NCBI GenBank assembly: GCA_050949645.1
Contig: JBMNGC010000001.1
Location: forward strand, 2,976,001 to 3,040,000
Source: RUG369 sp050949645
GTDB taxonomy: Bacteria > Planctomycetota > Planctomycetia > Pirellulales > Thermoguttaceae
Length of the DNA: 64,000 nt
Direction of reading: 5' to 3'
Below the pieces are notes generated by a model, which saw nothing but the letters and a program-made list of their open reading frames with translations, made no database searches and had not been told where the DNA came from. Positions 57,277 through 64,000 of the stretch are shown one piece after another. Positions within the stretch are counted from its first letter, which is position 1, and every line of letters begins with the position of its first letter. Both the position numbers and the translations under genes were made by a program.

Positions 57277-58368
57277 TTATTTTCTTTCAACGACCGTCGC
57301 GGCGCGGCGTCGGGAGGGTGCAAACGCTCCGAATTCGACGAACGCGGCGAGCGTTATCGTCGACCAGAGCGCAACTTGGAGCGCGAGGAGCGTCCAAGGC
57401 GCGCGCTCGGAACTCGTCGACGCCCAGGCGCGAGGTTGGAGCGAGTATCGGGTCGTCGCTTCAACGAGCGCAGGAAACGCGGGCGCGGCGGCGAGAGCGC
57501 CGAAAGAAGGATCGGGGGAGAACGCGAACCAGCATATTCCGTCGTCGAGTTGCGAGAAGGTTGGAACGCGGAAGCGGCGGTCGCGGAGGATCGGCGCCGC
57601 GTCGGGGCCGACGCAGAGAATGGCGCGATCGCAAGGGAGCGCGTCGAGCGCGGCGGATCGTCCGCCGGGAAACGCGGCGATAAAAGCGCGCTGCGCGGCG
57701 TTCGCGGGGACTCGGGGCGCGTCCTCGAGCTTCGAATCGACGATACGCGCGTCGATTTGCCAGTTCCGGAGCGTTGCGTTCCAGCGCTCAACATCGTTGT
57801 TCGGGCCGGGCCAGACGACGACTCCGACGCCGCGTTGCGCGGCGGATTCGAGCGCTCGTTCTTCGAGACGCGTCAGGGAAGGGACGTCGACGAGGAGCGT
57901 CGCGTCGCAGGAACGAAGCGCCGATTCGGGACGGATCGCGAAATCAAGGGAAGGGACGCGTTCGATCCGCGCGTCGGCGAGTTGCGCGTCGAGCGCGAGC
58001 TCGAGAATTCTGGCGGAGGAGAGCGACGATTTTTGGAACGCGTCGGGATTGGAGTCGGAACCGTCGACGATCAGAATCGAGCGGAGCGGTTTGGCTGCGG
58101 CGACGAGCTCGGGGGCGACGTCGGAACTCGTTACGGACGCGTCGGGGTTGAGGTCGGCCCAAAGAAGGACGAGCGCGACGACGGCAAGAGAACGCAGCGC
58201 GGCGCGAAGGAGACGTCGCCGCGTCGTATCGCGGCGAATTCGCGACAAGGAGATAAGTCGTAACGCGGGGAACGACACGCGTGGAGCGTTAACGCGCGGC
58301 GGGCGCAATAGGAGCGCCCAGGGGATAAGGGCAAGGAAAAGCGCCCAGAGGGCGTAAGATCTGACCAT
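57277..58368 (-). CDS. BatA-N-terminal-like membrane protein
   Basis: 363 aa. The N-terminus has two helices flanking a basic loop (ALWALFLALIPWALLLRPP and LRSLAVVALVLLWADLNP), the pattern of BatA/aerotolerance-operon membrane proteins. A von Willebrand-like Asp region follows (RSILIVDGSDSNPD), then a glutamine-amidotransferase-like middle (VDVPSLTRLEERALESAAQRGVGVVVWPG) and a C-terminal membrane helix (WTLLALQVALWSTITLAAFVEFG). BatA-type proteins often sit with MoxR ATPases; none is in the window. Very GC- and Arg-rich. Function unknown. Confidence 0.7.
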   Translation of the reverse strand: MVRSYALWALFLALIPWALLLRPPRVNAPRVSFPALRLISLSRIRRDTTRRRLLRAALRSLAVVALVLLWADLNPDASVTSSDVAPELVAAAKPLRSILIVDGSDSNPDAFQKSSLSSARILELALDAQLADARIERVPSLDFAIRPESALRSCDATLLVDVPSLTRLEERALESAAQRGVGVVVWPGPNNDVERWNATLRNWQIDARIVDSKLEDAPRVPANAAQRAFIAAFPGGRSAALDALPCDRAILCVGPDAAPILRDRRFRVPTFSQLDDGICWFAFSPDPSFGALAAAPAFPALVEATTRYSLQPRAWASTSSERAPWTLLALQVALWSTITLAAFVEFGAFAPSRRRAATVVERK

Positions 58369-58540
58369 ATTGGTACTTATGATCGGCGGATGAAGCGAAT
58401 AGCGGAAAGTCTACCGACCGGTCGGCAGTCGGTTTCTTCAGCGCTCCAGTCGTTTGTCGTCGCGAATTCCAGACGACCGGGACGTTGCGCTTGCAAACTA
58501 TCCGCTATTCGCTATATGCTCTTGGCGTCGACGCCGTAGG
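58369..58540. other. Gap between the BatA-like gene and alkaline phosphatase
   Basis: No gene seen. ACTATCCGCTATTCGCTATA and TATAGCGAA-like motifs near 58400 and 58500 are loosely inverted (GCGAATAGCGGAAAG and TATCCGCTATTCGC) and could form a terminator-like arm pair, but too far apart for a confident call. Confidence 0.35.
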
Positions 58541-60037
58541 TCATTCGATTCCCGTAGCGGTCGACATGATCGTGTAGACGTCGATGTTATAAATATAATC
58601 GCCGCTGAAGTTCCAGAACTTAGCGGCTTTCGCATCGTTCCCACGGATGAAATTCATCGCTGACTCGGCGCCGGCGCCCTTAGCGCAGAAGGGCACGAGC
58701 GCGTTCGTGTGACCTCCTGAGAGATACTGAACGTCGGGAACTTCGCCCTTTTTGGAAGCTTCGATCTTCTGGAAACCTTCGAAGGTATCTTCAGAATCAT
58801 ATCGGCCGTTGTTGTTTTCGTCAACGTAGGTTCCGTCGCCCCAAATTTGACCCGTTTCATGGTCGGCGGTCACAATCATGAGCGTTTCGTCCCACGAGGA
58901 GTACTTTTCGACCCATTCGATCGCCGCGTCGATCGCTTTCGCGAAACCGGTGTGTTCGAGAACGGAGTTTGCGGCGTTGTTGGAGTGGTTTGCGCCGTCA
59001 ATATTACCGCCCTCGACCATGAGGTAGAAGCCGTTGTCGTTCGTGGAGAGGACGTTGAGCGCTCCGAGCGTCATTTCCGTGAGACTCGGGATCGCGTCGA
59101 CGGTCTCCTGCGAGTATTTGTCGATCATCTTTTGGGGATCGTCGACGTCGCCGTCAATCGGCGGCGCTCCGCCGCCAGTGCGGACTATTCCGAGAACCTT
59201 ACTGGGGACCTCTTGGCCGGAATCAGGAGTCGCGGCGGCAAGTTCTGCGAATTGGCTGCGATGATCAATGAAGTTCCAGTCTTTATAACCATCATTCGCC
59301 TTGACCTTTTCCCAGAGTTCGCGACCGCCGACGAACTGATACTGCAAGTCTTCAGGCTTCTTATCGATTTTCCGGCCGTTGTTGTATTCAGGATGGCCGG
59401 CGCCCATGAGGACGTTAATCGGCGCGTCGTTAATCTGCTCCTGGGAAATTTCCTGGTAAGCGTTGCGATTGTCGTTGTGAGCGCAGACGCCGGCGGGGGT
59501 CGCGTGGGAGATTTGCGTGGTGGTGACGACGCCGACGGAGCGTCCGGCCTTGGCGTTCTTCTGCGCAAAGTTTTCAAGGACGTTATCCTGCGGATCAACA
59601 TTGATGCGACCGTTGTTTGTTTTGACGCCGGTGTTTATCGCGGTGGCAGCGGCGGCGGAATCGGTCACCGCCGTATTCGACGCGCGCCAGTGTGCGCCGG
59701 AAGGATCCTTCCAGAATTCGCTGGGGACGTAGCCCGCGTTCATTTCAGGCTCTTTGACGGGGTCCCATTTGACTTCGCGGTTGGAGCTTCTGTGGATCGC
59801 GAAGGTTGAGACTCCAAGGATCGTTGGGAAATTCTGATAGCTCTCGCCCCACGCTTCTCCCGTGCGGTAATAGGATCCGAGGACTTCGGAGTTGAATCCA
59901 GCGCCATCGGCAATGAAGAGGATCACGTTTTTGGCCTTAGGAGGCTCGTCCGCGCGAACGCAGACGACCGCGGAAACGCAGAGAAGTACGGTAAGCGTCG
60001 CGATCAGAAAATGACGCGATTTGTAAAGAGCGCTCAT
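58541..60037 (-). CDS. phoA: Exported alkaline phosphatase
   Basis: 498 aa. Signal peptide FLIATLTVLLCVSAVVCVRA. It hydrolyses phosphomonoesters in the periplasm or outside. NVILFIADGAG supplies the first metal site, VTDSAAAATAINTG the phosphorylated Ser, MVEGGNIDGANHSNN and IVTADHETG further zinc or magnesium ligands, and SGGHTNALVPF the last His. A DENNNGRYDSEDTF Asp-rich loop (about 410-425) resembles a calcium-binding loop and may stabilise the fold. The C-terminal region ends in YNIDVYTIM. Family identity is firm; the exact substrate is unknown. It follows the transposon insertion region on the same strand. Confidence 0.92.
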   Translation of the reverse strand: MSALYKSRHFLIATLTVLLCVSAVVCVRADEPPKAKNVILFIADGAGFNSEVLGSYYRTGEAWGESYQNFPTILGVSTFAIHRSSNREVKWDPVKEPEMNAGYVPSEFWKDPSGAHWRASNTAVTDSAAAATAINTGVKTNNGRINVDPQDNVLENFAQKNAKAGRSVGVVTTTQISHATPAGVCAHNDNRNAYQEISQEQINDAPINVLMGAGHPEYNNGRKIDKKPEDLQYQFVGGRELWEKVKANDGYKDWNFIDHRSQFAELAAATPDSGQEVPSKVLGIVRTGGGAPPIDGDVDDPQKMIDKYSQETVDAIPSLTEMTLGALNVLSTNDNGFYLMVEGGNIDGANHSNNAANSVLEHTGFAKAIDAAIEWVEKYSSWDETLMIVTADHETGQIWGDGTYVDENNNGRYDSEDTFEGFQKIEASKKGEVPDVQYLSGGHTNALVPFCAKGAGAESAMNFIRGNDAKAAKFWNFSGDYIYNIDVYTIMSTATGIE

Positions 60038-60461
60038 GGGGTATACCTTTCATTTGAAACATTACGTCGATCCGGCGCTGCGCCGGAACGAGCGATGAAG
60101 GACGCGCACACGCGCGCTGTTACCCTGACTGCTGCGGCTCGTCTCCCTGTCGCTAGACGGCGCCGAGCGGCGCAGAGGAACGAACATTTCGCGGCATTCT
60201 ACAACAAAGATTGAAAAGGGAAAGAGAGGGCGCAAATCTGTGGCGAATGAGTTTAAGCGTCGCAACGTTTGTAAGGCGCCGAGAGAAGAATTCAAAGGAC
60301 GATGGTCGCACGACTATGCGTAAATTAAGGTATAACAAGACGGGAGCCTCTTATCCACGACGCTTTTGAGAAGAGAAAGAGCGCTGAATTCCGGGCGAAA
60401 ATCAGAAAATTAAGCGAGATTTTATTCTTTTTATTACGGATTATTTTTTGGAAATTTATTG
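60038..60461. other. AT-rich region upstream of the phosphatase, transposon target
   Basis: No gene seen. The phosphatase promoter should lie here; TTGTTA near 60340 on the minus strand is only a weak candidate. From about 60410 the sequence is strongly AT-rich, which is where the mobile element inserted. Confidence 0.5.
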
Positions 60462-60469
60462 AAAATTTA

Positions 60470-60494
60470 GGCTATGTCACAACAAACAGTTGAT
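60470..60494 (+). repeat. Left terminal inverted repeat of the element
   Basis: Begins GGCTATGTCACAACAAAC and matches the right end (62170-62194) as an imperfect inverted repeat of about 25 bases with a few mismatches. Flanked outside by AAAATTTA. Confidence 0.9.
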
Positions 60495-60509
60495 AAATAG
60501 CCATTTTTA

Positions 60510-60533
60510 TAGGGGAGTATCAGAACTCCCCTA
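60510..60533. other. Perfect hairpin near the left end of the element
   Basis: TAGGGGAGT (60510-60518) and ACTCCCCTA (60525-60533) form nine perfect pairs around an ATCAGA loop, just after the end of lnu(C). No T run follows on the transcribed strand, so a terminator is not certain. In MTnSag1 a transfer-origin-like site has been described; this hairpin is a candidate by position only. Confidence 0.4.
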
Positions 60534-60550
60534 CAAACTGTTATTTGCAG

Positions 60551-61045
60551 TTATCTATACTCATTTGGAATTTCGATATGAAATGTCTCACACAATAACT
60601 TCACATCATGTGCATCATTTTCATCAAACTCGTATCCCAGATGGAACATTACTTGACTATATGGTTCAATACAGGAAACCTCTATTTCCTCAATTCTTCC
60701 TTTACCCGAAAAAGTTTCTACCGGAAAACAATCCCCATCATAAAGAATTTCACCTTCGTCCGTATATTCAAAACAATGCAAATCAATAATTCTGTTTTTC
60801 AAATCTTCCCATACAGTATGGTTCAATGTTGTATATTCCATCTTAATCTCATAAAAGCCATTAGCTTTCATTATTTCTATAAAGTTCTGATAATCGTTCT
60901 TTTCTACAAAAATGTCAATATCATTATGGGCTCTTGACTGATATCCAAGAAGAGCATCTACACCCCAGCCACCATCAAGAAAGACTTTAATCTCCGCATC
61001 TATTGCAAATTGAAGAATCTGTTTTACATCTGTTATATTGACCAT
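60551..61045 (-). CDS. lnuC: Lincosamide nucleotidyltransferase, Lnu(C) type
   Basis: 164 aa from the ATG at 61045, exactly the length of Lnu(C). The enzyme adenylylates lincomycin and clindamycin, inactivating them. The nucleotidyltransferase signature FLDGGWGVDALLGYQSRAHNDIDIFV carries the two metal-binding Asp residues, and the HCFEYTDEGE and CIEPYSQVMFHLGYEFDE motifs follow as in Lnu enzymes. The frame is complete and uninterrupted, so the gene is probably functional. Base composition and codon use are strikingly AT-rich, unlike the host genes. A longer frame to 61114 is rejected. It lies 23 bases after the transposase stop and may be transcribed with it. Confidence 0.93.
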   Translation of the reverse strand: MVNITDVKQILQFAIDAEIKVFLDGGWGVDALLGYQSRAHNDIDIFVEKNDYQNFIEIMKANGFYEIKMEYTTLNHTVWEDLKNRIIDLHCFEYTDEGEILYDGDCFPVETFSGKGRIEEIEVSCIEPYSQVMFHLGYEFDENDAHDVKLLCETFHIEIPNEYR

Positions 61046-61068
61046 CTTATCATCTCCACAAATTCTAA

Positions 61069-62106
61069 TTAGGCGACCAGAGGAACTGCTGGTCTGTTTG
61101 ATAAATCTCTGCATTTAGCAGTTTTCAATGTTGCCAAAACGAAAGTTAAGAAGATGTTCCTTTTCTCCATGTCGCTTTCTTTGGCGTAATTTACAAGGTT
61201 ATTCCACACAAGATAGTTGTTCAGATACTTGGTAGAAACACCGTTAAAGCCACGCATAAACCTCTTTAGCTGGCTATGGTAGCTATTGATATGTTGGATA
61301 TTATAAATGCCTTTCTTGGCTTTGCCAGTCTTTAACTGCACAAGGTCAATGCCATTGGCATTTGTAAATCTCACATAGGAGTTCATCTTGTCCGTAACAA
61401 GAGTGGAATTGGTCTTAATCCTACCATCATAAATATGATGTAAATCTCTTGTAGAAACTCTACCAGTATTCGTAATCTTGGAGATAGACAAGCCATTCCT
61501 ATTAACCGCACAAGGAACACATACCTTTTCTTGGGACAAGCCTCTGATATGTGTAGAATGACCACGCTTATGAGCCTTGCGTGGCATAGCAAATGTCTTA
61601 CTCTTGCTATGATTGCCCTTGTACGAGATGGCGAAAAAAGTTTCGTCAGCCTCAATAATGCCGTCAAGGGTAACATCGTCTGCCATATTCTGAAGTGCAT
61701 CCAAAATCTTGTGTCTCCAAAGGAATGCGGTGTTTCTGTGAATCCCACAAGCAACAGCAGTCTTACGAATGGATAAGCCATTCATCATACAATCAATGTA
61801 CTGCTCCCACACGGACAAGTCTTTTCTTGTACCAGACACAATGGAGTTCGTAGCAATCACGAAGGACTTGCCACAATCCTTACATACATATCGCTGTGTG
61901 CCATCTTTACGATGACCATTGCGAACCACATGGATACAGCCACAAAGAGGGCATACACGACCATTTGCAAAGCGTTCCTTTGCTACGAAATCTTCAATAT
62001 TCAAAGACTTTACAAAGGCAGGACTTAAAAGCATTGTTTTAAGGCTTTCCTGCTCTGCGACAGTCAACTTACCGATAATATCTAATGCGTCTTTGATAGT
62101 AGGCAT
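61069..62106 (-). CDS. IS1595-family transposase (ISSag10-type)
   Basis: 345 aa from the ATG at 62106, nine bases after AAGGAGG. The N-terminal zinc-ribbon VCPLCGCIHVVRNGHRKDGTQRYVCKDCG (two CxxC pairs) is followed by a helix-turn-helix-like WEQYIDCMMNGLSIRKTAVACGIHRNTAFLW. The DDE-type catalytic region IIEADETFFAI, TLVTDKMNSYV and HINSYHSQLK follows, the pattern of ISXO2-like transposases of the IS1595 family. The frame is intact. It moves the element by cut-and-paste or copy-type transposition, creating the 8-bp duplications seen at the edges. AT-rich, foreign composition. Confidence 0.93.
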   Translation of the reverse strand: MPTIKDALDIIGKLTVAEQESLKTMLLSPAFVKSLNIEDFVAKERFANGRVCPLCGCIHVVRNGHRKDGTQRYVCKDCGKSFVIATNSIVSGTRKDLSVWEQYIDCMMNGLSIRKTAVACGIHRNTAFLWRHKILDALQNMADDVTLDGIIEADETFFAISYKGNHSKSKTFAMPRKAHKRGHSTHIRGLSQEKVCVPCAVNRNGLSISKITNTGRVSTRDLHHIYDGRIKTNSTLVTDKMNSYVRFTNANGIDLVQLKTGKAKKGIYNIQHINSYHSQLKRFMRGFNGVSTKYLNNYLVWNNLVNYAKESDMEKRNIFLTFVLATLKTAKCRDLSNRPAVPLVA

Positions 62107-62169
62107 ATCCAATTACCTCCTTCGGTGGTACTGTTTCTTACTATTATTATACGCTATTTCTCGTCAAAA

Positions 62170-62194
62170 ATCAACCATTTGTTGTGACAGAGCC
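62170..62194 (-). repeat. Right terminal inverted repeat of the element
   Basis: Read inward on the minus strand it begins GGCTCTGTCACAACAAATG and mirrors the left end. Followed outside by AAAATTTA. Confidence 0.9.
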
Positions 62195-62373
62195 AAAATT
62201 TAAAATAGCGCCGCGTTTTAAGAGCATTTTTTGGCGCTGAATATTTCATCGAGCAGGGTGCGACACGCCATATTTTTCATGAGCGCCGCGGCGGTCTTTC
62301 TCCGCGTCGTGGCGCCGGGAGGGACGTCCGAGACTTCTTTTACGGTTTGCGAATCTAGACGTCTCCGTCCTGC

Positions 62374-62401
62374 TTGTTAGACTCCGTCAATCTGGTATTA
62401 T
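62374..62401 (+). promoter_or_regulatory. Promoter of the TPR-like gene
   Basis: TTGTTA (62374-62379), 16 bases, TATTAT (62396-62401). It lies in the native DNA about 180 bases beyond the transposon, so the insertion does not cut it. Confidence 0.5.
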
Positions 62402-62458
62402 TTTACGAACGAAGCCGGGCGCTTCGCCTTTAAAGTCAAATCTGAGGGAGAGTTTCTC

Positions 62459-64000
62459 ATGACATATACGATCATTCAGACGCTTTTGGACGCAATGACC
62501 TCGCCGATCCTTTGGAGCGTCGCGCTATGTTGCGGCGCGCTCATTATTGCTAACGCCGGCCTCAACGACGAGAGCGAGGATTATGAGGATTTGGAAGACG
62601 ATTTCCAGTTTACCCGCGCCGACCTGGAGGAATATCGCGAGTTTATCGAAACGACGAACCGGCTCATAACGGAGAAGACCGAAGAACTTGACGCCGGCGC
62701 CGATCCCAAGACGACCCTTCCTGAACTCGTTTCGCTCTATCTTTCTCGCGCCGCGCGCTATCATGAAGAGGGCGAGTTTGAGCCTGCCGTCGACGACTAT
62801 GCCGCCGCGTTCGCGCGATATGCCGAATATGTCGACCTTTTTGACGAGTCGCTCGAGCTGCTCAAAATTGTCGCGGCGGGTCGCCTGAATTACGGGATCT
62901 TGCTCAATGACGCCGGCGAACTTAGCGACGCCGACGAAGAATACGCTCGCGCGGAGCAGGCGACTCAGAAACTCGCCGACTTTGGCGACCGCGACGCGAA
63001 GATCGATCTTGTCGGGACACGTCTCAACCGCGCGTCGATCGCATTCGATCTTGGCGACCATACCGGCAGCATCGAATCGCTCGACGACGTCGCTGAGGAA
63101 TTCCGTAAAATCATCGACGACCCAGAGACCATTGGTACCGAAGCGCTCTTCTACCTCGCGAAAACATGCTTCACCAAAGCTAGCCTACTGCGCTCGATTC
63201 TTGACGTGAACGACCTCGACAGTCCCGACGCTCTTGAGGCGAGCGCCGCGCTGAAGGAGGCGATCGACGTCTATCGTCGACTCATCGCGGGAGGCGAAAC
63301 TCAATACCGTCGCGATCTTGCCGACGCGCTCGTCCTCGGCGTGTCGTCGACGCCGACGCGTAGCAAGGAGGAACTCGTCGCCGCGTCCGACGCGCTCGCG
63401 GAAGCGTGCAACGCGTATCATCAGGTCATCACATACGGCGAGCACGACGCTTGCGTCGACCTCTTCGACGCGAGTCTGCAACGCGCCAAAATTCTTATGC
63501 GACTTGAGCTCTTTGACGACGCGCTCGCGCTCTATACGACCGTGGTCGAATCCTTCAAAAGCTTTGGCGATACGGACGAGCTGCCTCTCGTCGAGGGACT
63601 CGCGACCGCCTACCTGAATCGCGCTAAGTTGCGCAAAGGTTCCGTCAAGCCCAACGTTCTCGTCGCCGATCTTACCGAGGCGATCAGACTTCAGAGCGCG
63701 GTCGCCAGGTCGCTCATCAAATCGCTCGGAGGGAGTGACTGCGACGACTGCTGCTGCGAGCATGAACATGAGCATTTGAGCGAGACGGCGCGAAATTTCC
63801 TAATGGAGCGTTGGGCTTTCGAGAACTTTAGGAATTTGATGGAGTGCTATTACGAGCGCATTAACGCGCGTCTTGAAGAGAGGGACACCGTCAACGCGGC
63901 GGCCGACTGTCTTGCGGCGGAAGACGCCGCGAGGGCGTATCGATCCGTCTTGCGCGAGGGCGAGTCGTTCGACGAAGAGACGCTCGACGCGATTAGGCGC
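62459..64000 (+). CDS. TPR-like protein with Cys/His cluster (3' end outside window)
   Basis: At least 514 codons, open to the window edge. ATG at 62459 follows GAGGGAGAG. An N-terminal hydrophobic segment (PILWSVALCCGALIIANAG) may anchor it. Repeated helix pairs follow, such as YLSRAARYHEEGEFEPAVDDYAAAFARYAEY, LNYGILLNDAGELSDADEEYARAEQ and LNRASIAFDLGDHTGSIESLDDVAEEF. These are tetratricopeptide-like, a fold that binds partner proteins. Residues 428-439 read CDDCCCEHEHEH, a compact Cys/His cluster likely to bind metal. The family is not recognised. It is the first native gene right of the transposon. Confidence 0.75.
   Translation, partial: MTYTIIQTLLDAMTSPILWSVALCCGALIIANAGLNDESEDYEDLEDDFQFTRADLEEYREFIETTNRLITEKTEELDAGADPKTTLPELVSLYLSRAARYHEEGEFEPAVDDYAAAFARYAEYVDLFDESLELLKIVAAGRLNYGILLNDAGELSDADEEYARAEQATQKLADFGDRDAKIDLVGTRLNRASIAFDLGDHTGSIESLDDVAEEFRKIIDDPETIGTEALFYLAKTCFTKASLLRSILDVNDLDSPDALEASAALKEAIDVYRRLIAGGETQYRRDLADALVLGVSSTPTRSKEELVAASDALAEACNAYHQVITYGEHDACVDLFDASLQRAKILMRLELFDDALALYTTVVESFKSFGDTDELPLVEGLATAYLNRAKLRKGSVKPNVLVADLTEAIRLQSAVARSLIKSLGGSDCDDCCCEHEHEHLSETARNFLMERWAFENFRNLMECYYERINARLEERDTVNAAADCLAAEDAARAYRSVLREGESFDEETLDAIRR

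Larger units (their letters stand above)
60470..62194 (-). mobile_element. Complete 1725-bp IS1595-family mobile element carrying lnu(C) (MTnSag1/ISSag10-like)
   Basis: The ends are inverted repeats: GGCTATGTCACAACAAA at 60470 and, read inward from 62194, GGCTCTGTCACAACAAA. Both are followed by a related GTTGAT stretch. The element is flanked by perfect 8-bp direct repeats AAAATTTA (60462-60469 and 62195-62202), the target-site duplication expected for IS1595-family transposition. Inside are a transposase and lnu(C), both on the minus strand. Length, gene content and family match MTnSag1, the mobilisable lincosamide-resistance element first described in Streptococcus agalactiae. Its base composition is far more AT-rich than the flanks. 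Intact ends and host junctions show insertion, not loose contamination. Confidence 0.93.

Noticed and set aside
60470..62194. The AT-rich resistance segment as mere contamination or a chimeric contig join
   Set aside because: Both ends are exact terminal repeats flanked by the same 8-bp duplication within continuous host sequence, which a random join would not produce.

Overview
The window looks like chromosomal DNA of a planctomycete (Planctomycetota, probably Pirellulales or a relative). Four lines of evidence support this. The 16S gene has planctomycete-like signatures. The 23S-5S and 16S genes are unlinked. There is an array of DUF1559 pseudopilins ending in H-X9-DG motifs. A free-standing RNA polymerase alpha C-terminal domain protein and small transthyretin-like lipoproteins, both typical of this phylum, are present. 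Native genes are GC-rich. One 1.7 kb AT-rich segment near the right end is clearly foreign.

Layout. 1-1243: 3' end of a GH106-type rhamnosidase. 1388-8131: two separate rRNA transcription units, 23S-5S and then 16S, each with its own promoter, a GNRA-loop hairpin plus boxA-like leader and a terminator; a frameshifted gene lies between them. 8334-15696: four tandem DUF1559 pseudopilin genes, the last two each followed by paired RNA hairpins and a nearly identical 148-aa lipoprotein gene. 15730-21445: lspA, thrC, a signal peptidase I with large insertions, an alpha-CTD protein and a DUF3592 protein. 21478-27272 (minus): a beta-lactamase/esterase fusion and pyruvate:ferredoxin oxidoreductase. 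27714-34531: an Hcp-like protein lacking nearly all metal ligands, Lnt, and three NAGPA-type modules in two genes. 34547-43846: a GT4 glycosyltransferase, a SelA-like protein without the PLP lysine, secreted and lipoprotein unknowns, a ketosynthase-like protein without its nucleophile, and rimO. 43947-60037: a giant LamG/beta-helix protein, rpsO-pnp, a GH78-like enzyme, an esterase-like protein without its serine, a gamma-glutamylcysteine ligase, an M50 protease, pyrE, a BatA-like protein and alkaline phosphatase. 60470-62194: a complete lnu(C)-carrying IS1595-family mobile element with perfect 8-bp target duplications. 62459-end: a TPR-like protein cut by the window edge.

How it fits together. 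Much of the window serves the cell envelope. LspA and Lnt act on lipoproteins such as the two encoded here. The signal peptidase, pseudopilins, glycoside hydrolases, phosphodiester glycosidases and beta-helix protein suggest a polysaccharide-degrading, secretion-rich lifestyle. PFOR points to anaerobic fermentative metabolism. The lnu(C) element, known from Gram-positive gut and animal bacteria, suggests a host-associated community (inference).

Most notable signals. (1) The lincosamide-resistance transposon sits cleanly in planctomycete DNA. (2) Four homologues of well-known enzymes (Hcp, SelA, beta-ketoacyl synthase, esterase) keep the fold signature but lack key catalytic or cofactor residues. 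(3) A repeated hairpin pair between pilin and lipoprotein genes shows a compensatory base change. (4) Each unlinked rRNA unit carries its own boxB/boxA-like leader.
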